DNA of 64,000 nt, from the NCBI RefSeq assembly GCF_044904675.1, contig NZ_JADIKJ010000004.1, positions 1-64,000 on the forward strand, read 5' to 3'. Within the stretch, counting starts at the first letter, position 1. Each line of letters opens with the position of its first letter. This DNA is from Dyella_B jejuensis. GTDB lineage: Bacteria > Pseudomonadota > Gammaproteobacteria > Xanthomonadales > Rhodanobacteraceae. Below are positions 6,945 to 15,598 of the stretch, in pieces. The notes under the pieces are model-generated. The model saw nothing but the letters and a program-made list of their open reading frames with translations, was not told where the DNA came from and did no database searches. Both the position numbers and the translations under genes were made by a program.

Positions 6945-8492
6945 ATGAATGTCCTGGGCAGGATGCTGCGCCACAAGTCCGTGGAGCAATTGCAAGCGGA
7001 GGCGGGCCGGCTTGGCGATTTCCGGCGCGTGCTTGGCTTGTGGCAACTCACCGCCATCGGCATCGGCGGCATTATCGGGGTGGGCATCTTCGTGCTGGCC
7101 GGGCAGCAGGCGGCGATGAACGCGGGGCCGGCGGTGGCGCTGAGCTTCATCATCGCGGGCCTCGGCAGCGCGTGCGCCGCGCTGTGCTATGCGGAATTCG
7201 CCGGGCTGATCCCGGTGACCGGCAGCGCCTACACCTACGGTTACGCGGTGCTGGGCGAATTCGTGGCCTGGATCATCGGCTGGGACCTGTTGCTGGAATA
7301 CGCGCTGGTGGTCGCGGTGGTGGCGATCGGCTGGTCCGGTTATGTGCAGGTACTGCTCGCCTCGGTCGGCCTGCACTTGCCGGAATGGGCGCAGCAGAGC
7401 ATGAGCACGCAGACCATGGAGTATTACCTGCAGCGCCTGTTCGGCTTGCACGGCACGCAGGCCATTGCCGGTCCCAGCGACGGCCACCGTTTCAATCTCA
7501 TCGCCGCGGCGATTTCGCTGCTGGTGGCCGCGTTGCTCACCATGCGCACCGAATGGGGCGCGCGCTTCAATACGCTGGTGGTGACGATCAAGGTGATTGG
7601 CGTGCTGCTGGTGGTGGGGGTGGGCGTGTTCTACGTGCATACCGCGAACTGGCAGCCGTTCATTCCGGCGCGCGTGGTCGATGCGCAGGGCGTGGGCCAT
7701 TTCGGCTGGGCCGGCGTACTGACTGGCGCCAGCGTGGTGTTCTTCGCGGTATTCGGCTACGACACGCTGACCACGGCCGCCGAGGAAGCGAAGCATCCGC
7801 AGCGCGATCTGCCGCGCGCGGTGTTGCTGTCGCTGGCAGTGGCGATGGTGCTGTATATCGCGGTGTCGCTGGTGCTGACCGGCATCACCCCTTACAGCCA
7901 TCTGGGTGGCGATGCATCGGTGTCGGATGCGTTCGAATCGATCGGCCTGCACTGGCTGAGCGTGACCATCGCGGCGGCGGCGGTGATCGGCGTGACCAGC
8001 GTGCTGTTCGCCTTCATGCTGGGCGCGGCACGCATCTGGTTTGCGCTGGCGCGCGACGGGTTGCTGCCAGCGTGGTTCGCGCGCATTTCCCCGCGTTTCG
8101 GCACGCCGGCGCGGCCGACAGTGATCCTGGGTGTGTTCACCGCGCTGGTATCGGGCTTGCTGCCGATCGGCGAGGTGGCCGAGCTGGTGAACATCGGCAC
8201 GCTTAGCGCCTTCATCATTATTTGCAGCGCGGTGCTGGTGCTGCGCGTGCGCAAGCCGCAGGTGCCGCGCAGTTTCCGCGCGCCGGCGCTGGGCTTCGTG
8301 GCGCCGCTGGGCGTGCTGTTTTCGCTGCTGCTGATTTTTGGCGTGCCGTGGCCGGAGGCCGAGGGCTGGCAGCGCATCGGCGGCCTGCCGTGGATCACCT
8401 TCGAGCGTTTCATCCTCTGGATGGCGCTGGGCTGCGTGATCTATTTCGGATACGGCATCCGGCATAGCCGTCTGGAGCATCCGCCGTCGTAA
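6945..8492 (+). CDS. APC-superfamily amino-acid permease (cationic amino acid transporter type)
   Basis: A 515-residue integral membrane protein with about 12 hydrophobic segments. The first transmembrane helix carries the APC signature GIGGIIGVGIFVLAG, the unwound substrate-binding helix. Later segments include FFAVFGYDTLTTAAEEAKHP, the conserved TM6 region of the CAT/YfnA group. It is predicted to import amino acids, probably basic or broad-range, using proton symport. I placed the start at the ATG of 6945, since GGAGA lies 8 bases before it and the homologous region begins right after. An in-frame ATG at 6912 has no such site. Confidence 0.88.
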   Translation: MNVLGRMLRHKSVEQLQAEAGRLGDFRRVLGLWQLTAIGIGGIIGVGIFVLAGQQAAMNAGPAVALSFIIAGLGSACAALCYAEFAGLIPVTGSAYTYGYAVLGEFVAWIIGWDLLLEYALVVAVVAIGWSGYVQVLLASVGLHLPEWAQQSMSTQTMEYYLQRLFGLHGTQAIAGPSDGHRFNLIAAAISLLVAALLTMRTEWGARFNTLVVTIKVIGVLLVVGVGVFYVHTANWQPFIPARVVDAQGVGHFGWAGVLTGASVVFFAVFGYDTLTTAAEEAKHPQRDLPRAVLLSLAVAMVLYIAVSLVLTGITPYSHLGGDASVSDAFESIGLHWLSVTIAAAAVIGVTSVLFAFMLGAARIWFALARDGLLPAWFARISPRFGTPARPTVILGVFTALVSGLLPIGEVAELVNIGTLSAFIIICSAVLVLRVRKPQVPRSFRAPALGFVAPLGVLFSLLLIFGVPWPEAEGWQRIGGLPWITFERFILWMALGCVIYFGYGIRHSRLEHPPS

Positions 8493-8649
8493 TGGCGTGA
8501 AACATCTCGCGGCAGCAATCATGACCTCTGGCAGGGGAGTGACGGTGGGGCCTTGGCTCTACCATGCGTCGGTCACCGCCTGATCGGCGGTCATCGTCAC
8601 CCAGCCGTATTTGCGGGCAGCCGCGCACGGCACCTGCCGGAGTTATCGA

Positions 8650-10584
8650 GTGAAGTCCCATTCCCTGCGTTTCAGCGTGCTCGCCGCCGCCGTGCTGGCG
8701 GCCTGTTGCTTCTCGGCCGGCGCGGCCGCGCAAACCGAAACCGCCGCCGGTGCGCCGGCGCCCGCCGATCAGCCGTATGCGGGCACGCTGACGGTTGACG
8801 TGGATCTCACCGACGCGGGCAAGCGCATCTTCCGTTCGCACGAAACCATTCCGGTCAAGCCCGGCGCGTTCACGCTGTTCTATCCGAAGTGGATTCCCGG
8901 CGAGCATGCGCCGTCCGGCCCGGTGCAGAACGTTTCCGGTTTGATCATCCGCGCCAACGGCAAGCAACTGCCATGGCGGCGCGATCTGCGCGACATGTTC
9001 GCGATCCACCTCGATGTGCCGCAGGGCGTGAGCCAGCTCGACCTGCAATTTGAATTCCTGTCGCCGGGCGATGGCGAAGGCAGCAACTTCGGCGCCAGCG
9101 CTTCCGCCTCGCCGGACCTGGTCGACATGGAGTTCAACCAGGTGGCGTTCTATCCGGCCGGCTATTACACGCGGCAGATCCAGATCCAGCCGACCGTGCA
9201 GTTGCCGCAGGGCTGGAAATTCGGTACGGCGATGGAGGTGGCCAGCCAGTCCGGCAATACCATCCACTTCAAGCCGCTGAGCTTCAACAATTTCGTCGAT
9301 TCGCCGCTGATCGCTGGTGCGTATGTCAATCGCGTCGATCTCGCGCCGGGCGAAAGCGTGCCGGTGCACCTCAATGTGGTGGGCGATTCGGCCAAGGATG
9401 TGACGCTCACCGACAAGCAACTCCAGCAGCAGCGCAACGTAGTCAAGCAGACCAACCTGCTGTTCGGTGCGCACCACTACAACCACTACGATTTCCTGCT
9501 GACGCTGTCCGATCACACCGGCCACTTCGGCCTGGAGCATCATCAATCCAGCGACGATCGCCTGCCGGCCGATTTCTTTACCGACGACGACATGCACCTG
9601 GTTGCGGCCAGCCTGATGCCGCACGAATTCGTGCATTCGTGGAACGGCAAATTCCGCCGTCCGGCGGATTTGTGGACGCCCAACTTCAACGTGCCCATGC
9701 AGGACGACCTGCTGTGGGTGTATGAGGGCCTTACCGATTATTGGTGCGGCATCCTCACCGCGCGCGCCGGTTTGTGGACGCCGGAGCAGTACCGCGATTC
9801 GATCGCCAACATCGCCGGCGAGATGACCTACCGCACCGGCCGCGCGTGGCGCTCGCTGCAGGACACCGCCGACGCCGCGCCGCTTACCTATTACGGCTCG
9901 CAGAGCTGGATCAACTGGATCCGCGATACGGACTTCTATCCGGAAGGCCAGCTATTGTGGCTGGACGTCGATACCAAGATCCGCGACCTCAGCGGCGGCA
10001 AGCGCTCGCTGGATGATTTTGCGCACGCTTTCTATGGCATGGACAACGGCAGCTACGTCACCAAGACCTACAGCTTCGACGACGTCGTCCGCACGCTCAA
10101 CCAGGTACAGCCGTTCGATTGGGCCACGTTCCTGCATGATCGCCTGGATTACACCGGTCCGACATTGCCCGAGCACGGCATCGAGCGCGGCGGCTGGAAG
10201 CTGGTATTCAACGACACGCCCAATGCCGAGGAAAAAGCCTACGAGAACCTGCGCCACGGCGCCAACCTCGCCTATTCGATGGGCCTGGTCGTCAACCAGA
10301 GCGGCCACATCAGTGACGTGCAATGGAATGGCCCGTCGTTCCAGGCCGGCCTGGTGCCGGGCCTGACCATCGTCGCCGTCAACGGCCGCGACTTCTCCAC
10401 CGACGCATTGAAGGACGCGGTCACCGCCGCCAAGACGTCGCAGGCGCCGATCGAACTGCTGGTGAAGAACGTCGACGTGTACAGCACGGTGAAAGTGGAT
10501 TACCACGGCGGTTTGCGCTATCCGCACTTGGTTCGCGCTGATGGCAAGGACCTGATCGGGGCGATCGTCGCGCCGCGGAAGTAG
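8650..10584 (+). CDS. M61-family metallopeptidase with PDZ domain, secreted
   Basis: A 644-residue exported zinc peptidase (glycyl-aminopeptidase type). The chosen GTG start has GGAG 8 bases upstream and is followed by a clear signal peptide (KSHSLRFSVLAAAVLAACCF, with cleavage near GAAAQ). The zinc site HEFVH lies at about residue 325, with the third ligand Glu in LLWVYEGLTDYW about 35 residues on. A C-terminal PDZ domain follows (about 535-610, AYSMGLVVNQSGHISDVQ and AGLVPGLTIVAVNG). The family trims peptides from the N-terminus in the periplasm. It is monocistronic; a duplicated REP-like block follows. Confidence 0.9.
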   Translation: MKSHSLRFSVLAAAVLAACCFSAGAAAQTETAAGAPAPADQPYAGTLTVDVDLTDAGKRIFRSHETIPVKPGAFTLFYPKWIPGEHAPSGPVQNVSGLIIRANGKQLPWRRDLRDMFAIHLDVPQGVSQLDLQFEFLSPGDGEGSNFGASASASPDLVDMEFNQVAFYPAGYYTRQIQIQPTVQLPQGWKFGTAMEVASQSGNTIHFKPLSFNNFVDSPLIAGAYVNRVDLAPGESVPVHLNVVGDSAKDVTLTDKQLQQQRNVVKQTNLLFGAHHYNHYDFLLTLSDHTGHFGLEHHQSSDDRLPADFFTDDDMHLVAASLMPHEFVHSWNGKFRRPADLWTPNFNVPMQDDLLWVYEGLTDYWCGILTARAGLWTPEQYRDSIANIAGEMTYRTGRAWRSLQDTADAAPLTYYGSQSWINWIRDTDFYPEGQLLWLDVDTKIRDLSGGKRSLDDFAHAFYGMDNGSYVTKTYSFDDVVRTLNQVQPFDWATFLHDRLDYTGPTLPEHGIERGGWKLVFNDTPNAEEKAYENLRHGANLAYSMGLVVNQSGHISDVQWNGPSFQAGLVPGLTIVAVNGRDFSTDALKDAVTAAKTSQAPIELLVKNVDVYSTVKVDYHGGLRYPHLVRADGKDLIGAIVAPRK

Positions 10585-10600
10585 GCGACGGGCTGACATT

Positions 10601-11011
10601 CCAATCCGCGCCGCGGATAGTGACCATCACCCTCTCCCCTTCGGGAGAGGGTCGGGGTGAGGGGTGGCTCTTGCGATGGAGAAAACCGGAGCGAGTTTTT
10701 GCTGTGGTCCTGGCGCAAGATTGTCCCCTCATCCCGGCCTTCTCCCCGGAGGGGAGAAGGGGTAAAGGCGGCGCCCGTTTCTGCATCAAGTTTCCGTCCT
10801 CGACGACCAATCCGCGCTGCGGATAGTGACCATCGCCCTCTCCCCTTCGGGAGAGGGTCGGGTGAGGGGCGGCTCTTGCGATGGAGAAAACCGAAGCGAG
10901 TTTTTGCTGTGGTCCTGGCGCAAGATTGTCCCCTCATCCCGGCCTTCTCCCCGGAGGGGAGAAGGGGTAAAGGCGGCGCCCGTTTCTGCATCAAGCTCCA
11001 GCCCTCGACGC
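10601..11011. repeat. Tandem duplication of a ~206-bp unit containing two REP-like palindromes
   Basis: Bases 10601-10806 and 10807-11011 are near-identical head-to-tail copies, differing at only a few positions and by one base in a G run. Each unit contains two palindromes of the CCCTCTCCCC/GGGGAGAGGG family in opposite orientation, separated by GCGAGTTTTTGCTGTGGTCC. It fills the gap between the M61 peptidase and HDOD genes. The short frames inside it are repeat translations, not genes. Confidence 0.9.
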
Positions 11012-11060
11012 CGATATATCACCTTATGAAGAGGGATGAAGCGGCGCGTCGGGGACAACC

Positions 11061-12098
11061 ATGAGTGGATTCTGGAAACGGCTGTTTGTGCGCGAGGTGC
11101 CAGCGCAGCGTCCGCGTCTTGGCATAGTCCTGCCGTGGCCGGAGCCAAGTGTGCCCCAGGAACAAGCGGTGGCGCTGAGCAGTGCCGATATCCAGGATTG
11201 GTTCTACCGCCTCGTGCTTGGCATGCCCGGTTCCGACGTCACTGACCTGCGGCCGCCCGAGCAGGTGATGCTCAAGCGGCTCGACGAGTTGTGCGGTGGC
11301 GATCGTTTCGACATCACCAGCCTGCCGCGCCTGCCGGAAGTGCTGCCGCAGTTGTTGCGCCTGCTCAAGAGCGAAAATTCCGACGGCACCAAAGTCTCCA
11401 AGCTGATTGGCCGCGATCCGGTGCTGGTGGGCGAGGTGATGCGCGTCAGCCGCAGTGCGCATTACCGCACCGCCCGGCCGATTTCGAGCCTGCAGCATGC
11501 GGTGGTGTTGCTCGGCTACGATGGCCTGCGCCAGATGGTGGCGCAGCATGTGATGAAGCCGATCCTGCAGGCGAGCGCGGGCATGCTCGGTCACGCCGCC
11601 GGCCAGCGCCTGTGGGACCACGCGGAACGCTGCGCGCATGCCAGCATGTATCTGGCCAAAGGGCATGGCGATCCGTTCGAGGCGTACCTCGCCGGCGTCG
11701 TCTGCAACGCCGGCGTGGGCGCGATGATCCGCGTGCTGGACCAGGAAGCACCGCCGACGCTGGGCGTATTCAGCCGTGCATTTTTGAACGGTTATGTCGG
11801 CATGGCCCATCACCTCTCGCTGCGCGCGGCGCGACATTGGGAATTGCCGCCGAACGTGATCGAAGCTTTGCGCGAGCGGCTGGAAATCCGCGCGCGCCCG
11901 GTGACCACCGAACTGGGAAACGCAGTGCTTGCCGCCGACCACCTGGCGATGATCCAGATGTTGGCCGAGAACCATGTGATCGACCGCGGCACTCCGCCGG
12001 CGCCAAGCCGCGTGGATCGTTTGCCCGACGTGCTGGTGGAAAGAGCGCAGCAGGAGTTGCGGCGGGTGTTCCGGCAATCGGAAGGCTATGTCGGTTGA
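11061..12098 (+). CDS. HDOD-domain signalling protein
   Basis: A 345-residue cytoplasmic protein. An HDOD domain starts at about residue 85 (SLPRLPEVLPQLLRLLKSEN) and continues through the helical signature KVSKLIGRDPVLVGEVMRVS and AVVLLGYDGLRQMVAQHV. HDOD proteins lack the HD catalytic metal residues and work as interaction modules in signalling and motility. The N-terminal ~70 residues resemble no domain I know. It is transcribed toward the second HDOD gene at 12553-13836, so two HDOD proteins face each other next to the flagellar locus. Confidence 0.82.
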   Translation: MSGFWKRLFVREVPAQRPRLGIVLPWPEPSVPQEQAVALSSADIQDWFYRLVLGMPGSDVTDLRPPEQVMLKRLDELCGGDRFDITSLPRLPEVLPQLLRLLKSENSDGTKVSKLIGRDPVLVGEVMRVSRSAHYRTARPISSLQHAVVLLGYDGLRQMVAQHVMKPILQASAGMLGHAAGQRLWDHAERCAHASMYLAKGHGDPFEAYLAGVVCNAGVGAMIRVLDQEAPPTLGVFSRAFLNGYVGMAHHLSLRAARHWELPPNVIEALRERLEIRARPVTTELGNAVLAADHLAMIQMLAENHVIDRGTPPAPSRVDRLPDVLVERAQQELRRVFRQSEGYVG

Positions 12099-12552
12099 GT
12101 GGAAGGATGCCGGCGCGCGTTGCTGGCAGCACTTCCTTCAGGGATGAGGAGCAAAGCAGAACGGGACATTCGACCGTTTCCCTCTTTTCTTCCTGAAGAG
12201 ACTGGTCATGATTTGACTGGACACACTCTTGTGCGCCGGACGTTTCGGCCTGAGTGTTTCATCGCACAGCCGCACAGTGACGCAAGCTTGGCCCCTCACC
12301 CCGGCCCTCTCCCCGAAGGGGAGAGGGTGACGGTCAAGCCGAGGCACGCTGCAACAACGCTGCATGAGCACATGCTTTGCTCCCTCTCCCCTTCGGGGAG
12401 AGGGCTGGGGTGAGGGGCCAAGGCTTGCCTGACATTCCTGCGCGCCGGGTGGTGCGGCTTGAATGTTTCATCGCGCAGTCATGCGGCGATGCAAGGTTGG
12501 CCCCCCGCCCCGACCCTCTTTCCGAAGGGGAGGGGAACAGACCGGATTTACC
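12099..12552. repeat. Gene-free interval with three REP-like palindromes
   Basis: No gene is supported here. Palindromes lie at about 12293-12330 and 12379-12418, a head-on inverted pair (CCCTCACCCCGGCCCTCTCC versus its near complement), and a third, degenerate one at about 12500-12538. The inverted pair separated by ~50 bases resembles a BIME. The interval separates two convergent HDOD genes and may also serve as transcription terminator. Confidence 0.75.
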
Positions 12553-13836
12553 TCAGCTCGTGCGCTGCTCGGCAAACGAATACACCTGGTCGGCCCATTG
12601 CGTCGCCGCGTAATAGGCGCCGGCCATCTTGCGGATGTTCTGCGGCTGCATTTGCGCTGCCTGCAGTTCGCCCGCTTCCCATGCGTAGATCTGGCTGAGC
12701 AGCGGCGCGAACGGTCCGCGATCCTCCACCAATGCATCGCGGATTTCCGGGGCGAGCGGCAAATGGCTCAACACGAATTCCATCGGCGCGCACAGCAGCG
12801 TGTCCAGCAGCGACAGCAGGCCGGCCATGAACGCCATCTCCTGCTGTTCGGCGGGCATGCCGTGCGCGAGTTTTTCGCACATATGCGCGCGGATCAGCGC
12901 GGTGCGCAGCAATTCTGGCGGACGATCATCCATGCTGCTGAGCGACATGGTATGGATCCAGTTGCGCATGCGCGCAACGCCGAAGAAGATCGCCGCCTGC
13001 TGGATGGATTTGAGCTGGCGCGGCAATGAGAAATAAGCGGAGTTGACGCAGCCGAGCAGCTTGTAGCTGAGTACGGCATCGTCGCGGATGATTTCACCCA
13101 GTTCCACGGGACCGGCGCTGCTTTCCTGCAAGGCGCCCATCAGGCGCAGCAGGCTGAGGCGGTTGGGCGTCAGCACCGGCACTTCGATCTGTTGCGGCAC
13201 GAGCAGGTAGCGGCCCTGGATCGCCTGGAACGGCAGGCTCTTGCAGCGCCCGTAGGTGATGTGGTCGTCGACGTTGCCGGCGATGACGCTCAGCCCGCGT
13301 TCGTACAGTCGCTTGCAGCGTTCGGCCAGCGTCTCGTCGTCGAGCGCCTTGGCATCGATGCGTACATAGCGCGCCAACCGCAGCAAGGGTTCCAGCGCAC
13401 CGAAGGAGTCGCTTGCGTCCGGATCGGCGTCGCCCAGGTCGAGCAGCAGCGGGCAGTTGCGCAATGCGAGTTGTTGCAGGCGTTGCAGCACGGCGGCATC
13501 GCGCACATGGATCGGATGCACGATCACGCCCAGGCGCGGCACGTGCGCAAGAATGTCGGTTTGTTCCAGCAGCAACTGGCGCGGCAAGCGCATGAACGCG
13601 CGATTGCCGCGTACCAGCCGGGTAATCGCCCCATCGGTAATGCCGGAGAGAATACTTCCGGCCAGCGTGGTGTCGGCGTCGGTGCCCGCGCCCTGGCGGT
13701 AGAACACGAGCTCGTAGGCGAACAGCTCTTCCTCGCGATCCAGCATCGGGCTGCGCACCACCGGCAGCAGCATGTCGCTGAGTGGGGAGGCGTCGTTACT
13801 CGCCGCCTTGGCTGGAATCGCTGTACTCGTCGTCAT
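12553..13836 (-). CDS. EAL-HDOD (YuxH-type) regulatory protein
   Basis: A 427-residue protein with an N-terminal EAL-like domain (about 25-215) and a C-terminal HDOD domain (about 225-400, containing IIRDDAVLSYKLLGCVNSAY). The first EAL motif reads FAYELVF, so the Glu-Ala-Leu catalytic signature is not intact, and I see no full metal-ligand set. It is therefore probably a c-di-GMP sensor or protein-interaction module rather than a phosphodiesterase. It lies 72 bases downstream of flgN on the same strand and may be the last gene of the MCP-flgA-flgM-flgN operon, which would couple it to flagellar expression. Confidence 0.82.
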   Translation of the reverse strand: MTTSTAIPAKAASNDASPLSDMLLPVVRSPMLDREEELFAYELVFYRQGAGTDADTTLAGSILSGITDGAITRLVRGNRAFMRLPRQLLLEQTDILAHVPRLGVIVHPIHVRDAAVLQRLQQLALRNCPLLLDLGDADPDASDSFGALEPLLRLARYVRIDAKALDDETLAERCKRLYERGLSVIAGNVDDHITYGRCKSLPFQAIQGRYLLVPQQIEVPVLTPNRLSLLRLMGALQESSAGPVELGEIIRDDAVLSYKLLGCVNSAYFSLPRQLKSIQQAAIFFGVARMRNWIHTMSLSSMDDRPPELLRTALIRAHMCEKLAHGMPAEQQEMAFMAGLLSLLDTLLCAPMEFVLSHLPLAPEIRDALVEDRGPFAPLLSQIYAWEAGELQAAQMQPQNIRKMAGAYYAATQWADQVYSFAEQRTS

Positions 13837-13908
13837 GGCATCGATACCGGGTAGGGGTGAGCGACTACGTGTTTTTTTCTCCCGCCGGGGACGGGGGAGT
13901 CTTGCAAA

Positions 13909-14355
13909 TCAGGCTTGCGCCAGCGGTACCGAGCGCGTGTTTCCCTGGAACGCGCCGCTCTGGCTGTACGTGCCGGCTTGCGCATCGTTGCCGGTGAGCA
14001 CCGACAGCGCGCGCCGCACTTGCGTCAGGCGCTGTCCCACCAGGGCGCCGTTGTGCTGGTTCTTGTCGCGACAGGTGGCGAGCGAGGTAAGCAGCGCGCG
14101 CCACATCGGTTCGACCTGCTGCGCCGCGTCGGCGGAAAGGCTGCTCAGGTGCAGGCGCTCCACGTCGAGTTGCTCGAGCCTGCGCATCAGCATCTGCTTG
14201 GCCTCGCCGGCGCGGTTGAGCGCCTTGGCGTCGGCGCAGTTGAGCGCGTCGCGCTCCTCGTCCAGGATCGCGATCAGCTGCGCGGTAGTCGCGCTCATCT
14301 CATCCAGGACGGTGCGCAAGGTGGCACCGAGTTCGGCCTGCAGGTTCGGGCTCAT
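13909..14355 (-). CDS. flgN: FlgN, export chaperone for hook-associated proteins
   Basis: A 148-residue helical cytoplasmic protein. The long amphipathic N-terminal helices (TVLDEMSATTAQLIAILDEE and DAKALNRAGEAKQMLMRRL) and its position directly after flgM identify it as FlgN. FlgN holds FlgK and FlgL unfolded for the flagellar type III export apparatus. The gene starts 8 bases after the flgM stop, so the two share a transcript. Sequence conservation in this family is low and the call rests mainly on helicity and location. Confidence 0.82.
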   Translation of the reverse strand: MSPNLQAELGATLRTVLDEMSATTAQLIAILDEERDALNCADAKALNRAGEAKQMLMRRLEQLDVERLHLSSLSADAAQQVEPMWRALLTSLATCRDKNQHNGALVGQRLTQVRRALSVLTGNDAQAGTYSQSGAFQGNTRSVPLAQA

Positions 14356-14363
14356 GGCATGGG

Positions 14364-14675
14364 TTACTTCGTGCCGCTGATCTGGCTTTCCATCGAGACG
14401 AGGCTATTGGCGATGGCGTTCGGGTCGACCTTGTAGGTGCCTTCGGACAGCGACTTCCTGATCTGCTCGACCTTGGCCGTATCGACCGGGCTGTCGGTGC
14501 TGCTGGCCTGTTGCAGCGCGCGGGCCGAATCGGTCAGCTTTACGCTGTCGCTCGAGACAGCTACCGACGCGGTGGTGCCGGACGCGGTCGCCGACGAGGT
14601 GCTGGTGCTGGTGTCCGTATTGCTGTTCGCAAGGGGAATCTGCGGCAAGCCGTTGGACGAAATAGTGGTGTTCAT
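14364..14675 (-). CDS. flgM: FlgM, anti-sigma28 factor
   Basis: A 103-residue protein with a Ser/Thr-rich disordered N-terminal half (export signal) and the conserved C-terminal sigma-binding part (VSSDSVKLTDSARALQQ, then VDTAKVEQIRKSLSEGTYKV and ANSLVSMES). FlgM binds FliA (sigma28) until the hook-basal body is complete and FlgM is exported. It has its own sigma28 promoter, the usual autoregulatory loop, in the 104-base gap after flgA. Confidence 0.92.
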   Translation of the reverse strand: MNTTISSNGLPQIPLANSNTDTSTSTSSATASGTTASVAVSSDSVKLTDSARALQQASSTDSPVDTAKVEQIRKSLSEGTYKVDPNAIANSLVSMESQISGTK

Positions 14676-14714
14676 GGCGTTGGGATTCTCTCGTTCGATG
14701 AGCCCTGCAAAGGG

Positions 14715-14741
14715 GTATCGGCATCCCCCGGGAAAACTTTA
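14715..14741 (-). promoter_or_regulatory. Sigma28 (FliA) promoter of flgM
   Basis: On the minus strand the -35 is TAAAGTTT (14741-14734), followed by an 11-base spacer and the -10 GCCGATAC (14722-14715). It matches the FliA consensus TAAAGTTT-N11-GCCGATAA at all but the last base. It lies 39 bases before the flgM ATG. Confidence 0.88.
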
Positions 14742-14779
14742 AGCCTGCCGAGCACCTCAGTATGTCCGGTCGTGACGCC

Positions 14780-15598
14780 TCAGGGCAGTGCCTGCACCTG
14801 CCCTGCGCCGACCACGACCCCGTCGATGATCCGCCCGGAATTGCCATTGCGTACCCGCAGCCGCGTGCCGGTGTCGCCGCCGTCCAGCGCCATGCCGGAG
14901 GTGCGCACCTGGATACCGTCCAACTGGGCGATCAACTGCACTTGTTCGCCGGCTTGTACCGTCTGGCGCCCGTTTAGCTGGCCCGGCTCCAGCACCACCC
15001 CGGCGATCAGCGGCCGGGCCAGCGAATGGCCCAGGATCTGGTCGAGGCTGTCTATGTAGCCATAGCCCAGCCGGGCCACGTCGCGTTCCTCGGTGTGCAC
15101 GTCGGCGGGGCCGATGTTGTCGCCGCGCGCCAGCGGCCGGCTGGTCACCAGCACCTGGCGGAAAACCTGCATCTGCACGGGCACCTCGATCGTCCAGCCC
15201 GGCGTACCGGCGCAGCTGACCGCGACGGCCACGCGCGAGGGCGTGCCCTCGCGCAGCGGCAAGCGCGTCTGCAGCGGATGCGTGCAGGCGGCGAGGTGCC
15301 AGCGCGGATTCAGTCGCGTCGGCACGATCACCACCCGGCTGCCGGCCGTGCCGTATTGCGCACGCACCGCCTGTTCGGCGGCCGCGCGCAGGTCGGTGGA
15401 TGTCGTGGTATTGGCCGTGCCGGCCAGCGTGGGGCCGGCGATGCCCAGCAGGGCAAGCAGCATCAGGCCCCTGCGGGCGAGTACCGGAGCGCCAGCGACG
15501 CGGCGCTGGCGTGAAGCGCTGCGATCCCGTGCCGGCCTGCCGCTGCGGACAGCGCCGAGGTTATGCGTCGCATCGGCATGGGCTCGGCAAGGCGTCAT
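14780..15598 (-). CDS. flgA: FlgA, P-ring assembly chaperone
   Basis: A 272-residue periplasmic protein with C-terminal SAF-like region (VLVTSRPLARGDNIGPADVH, later LIAGVVLEPGQLNGRQTVQA) typical of FlgA, which helps FlgI polymerise into the P ring. The N-terminus is unusual. If translation starts at 15598, about 44 polar, Arg-rich residues precede the hydrophobic stretch LMLLALLGIAGPTLAG. That start overlaps the MCP stop as ATGA, which supports coupling, but a later internal start giving a standard signal peptide is possible. It is in one operon with the MCP, under a sigma54 promoter. Confidence 0.88.
   Translation of the reverse strand: MTPCRAHADATHNLGAVRSGRPARDRSASRQRRVAGAPVLARRGLMLLALLGIAGPTLAGTANTTTSTDLRAAAEQAVRAQYGTAGSRVVIVPTRLNPRWHLAACTHPLQTRLPLREGTPSRVAVAVSCAGTPGWTIEVPVQMQVFRQVLVTSRPLARGDNIGPADVHTEERDVARLGYGYIDSLDQILGHSLARPLIAGVVLEPGQLNGRQTVQAGEQVQLIAQLDGIQVRTSGMALDGGDTGTRLRVRNGNSGRIIDGVVVGAGQVQALP

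Noticed and set aside
10657..11064. Frames in the duplicated REP block
   Set aside because: They repeat the same peptide twice (FLLWSWRKIVPSSRPSPRR), as expected from translation of a tandem non-coding repeat.
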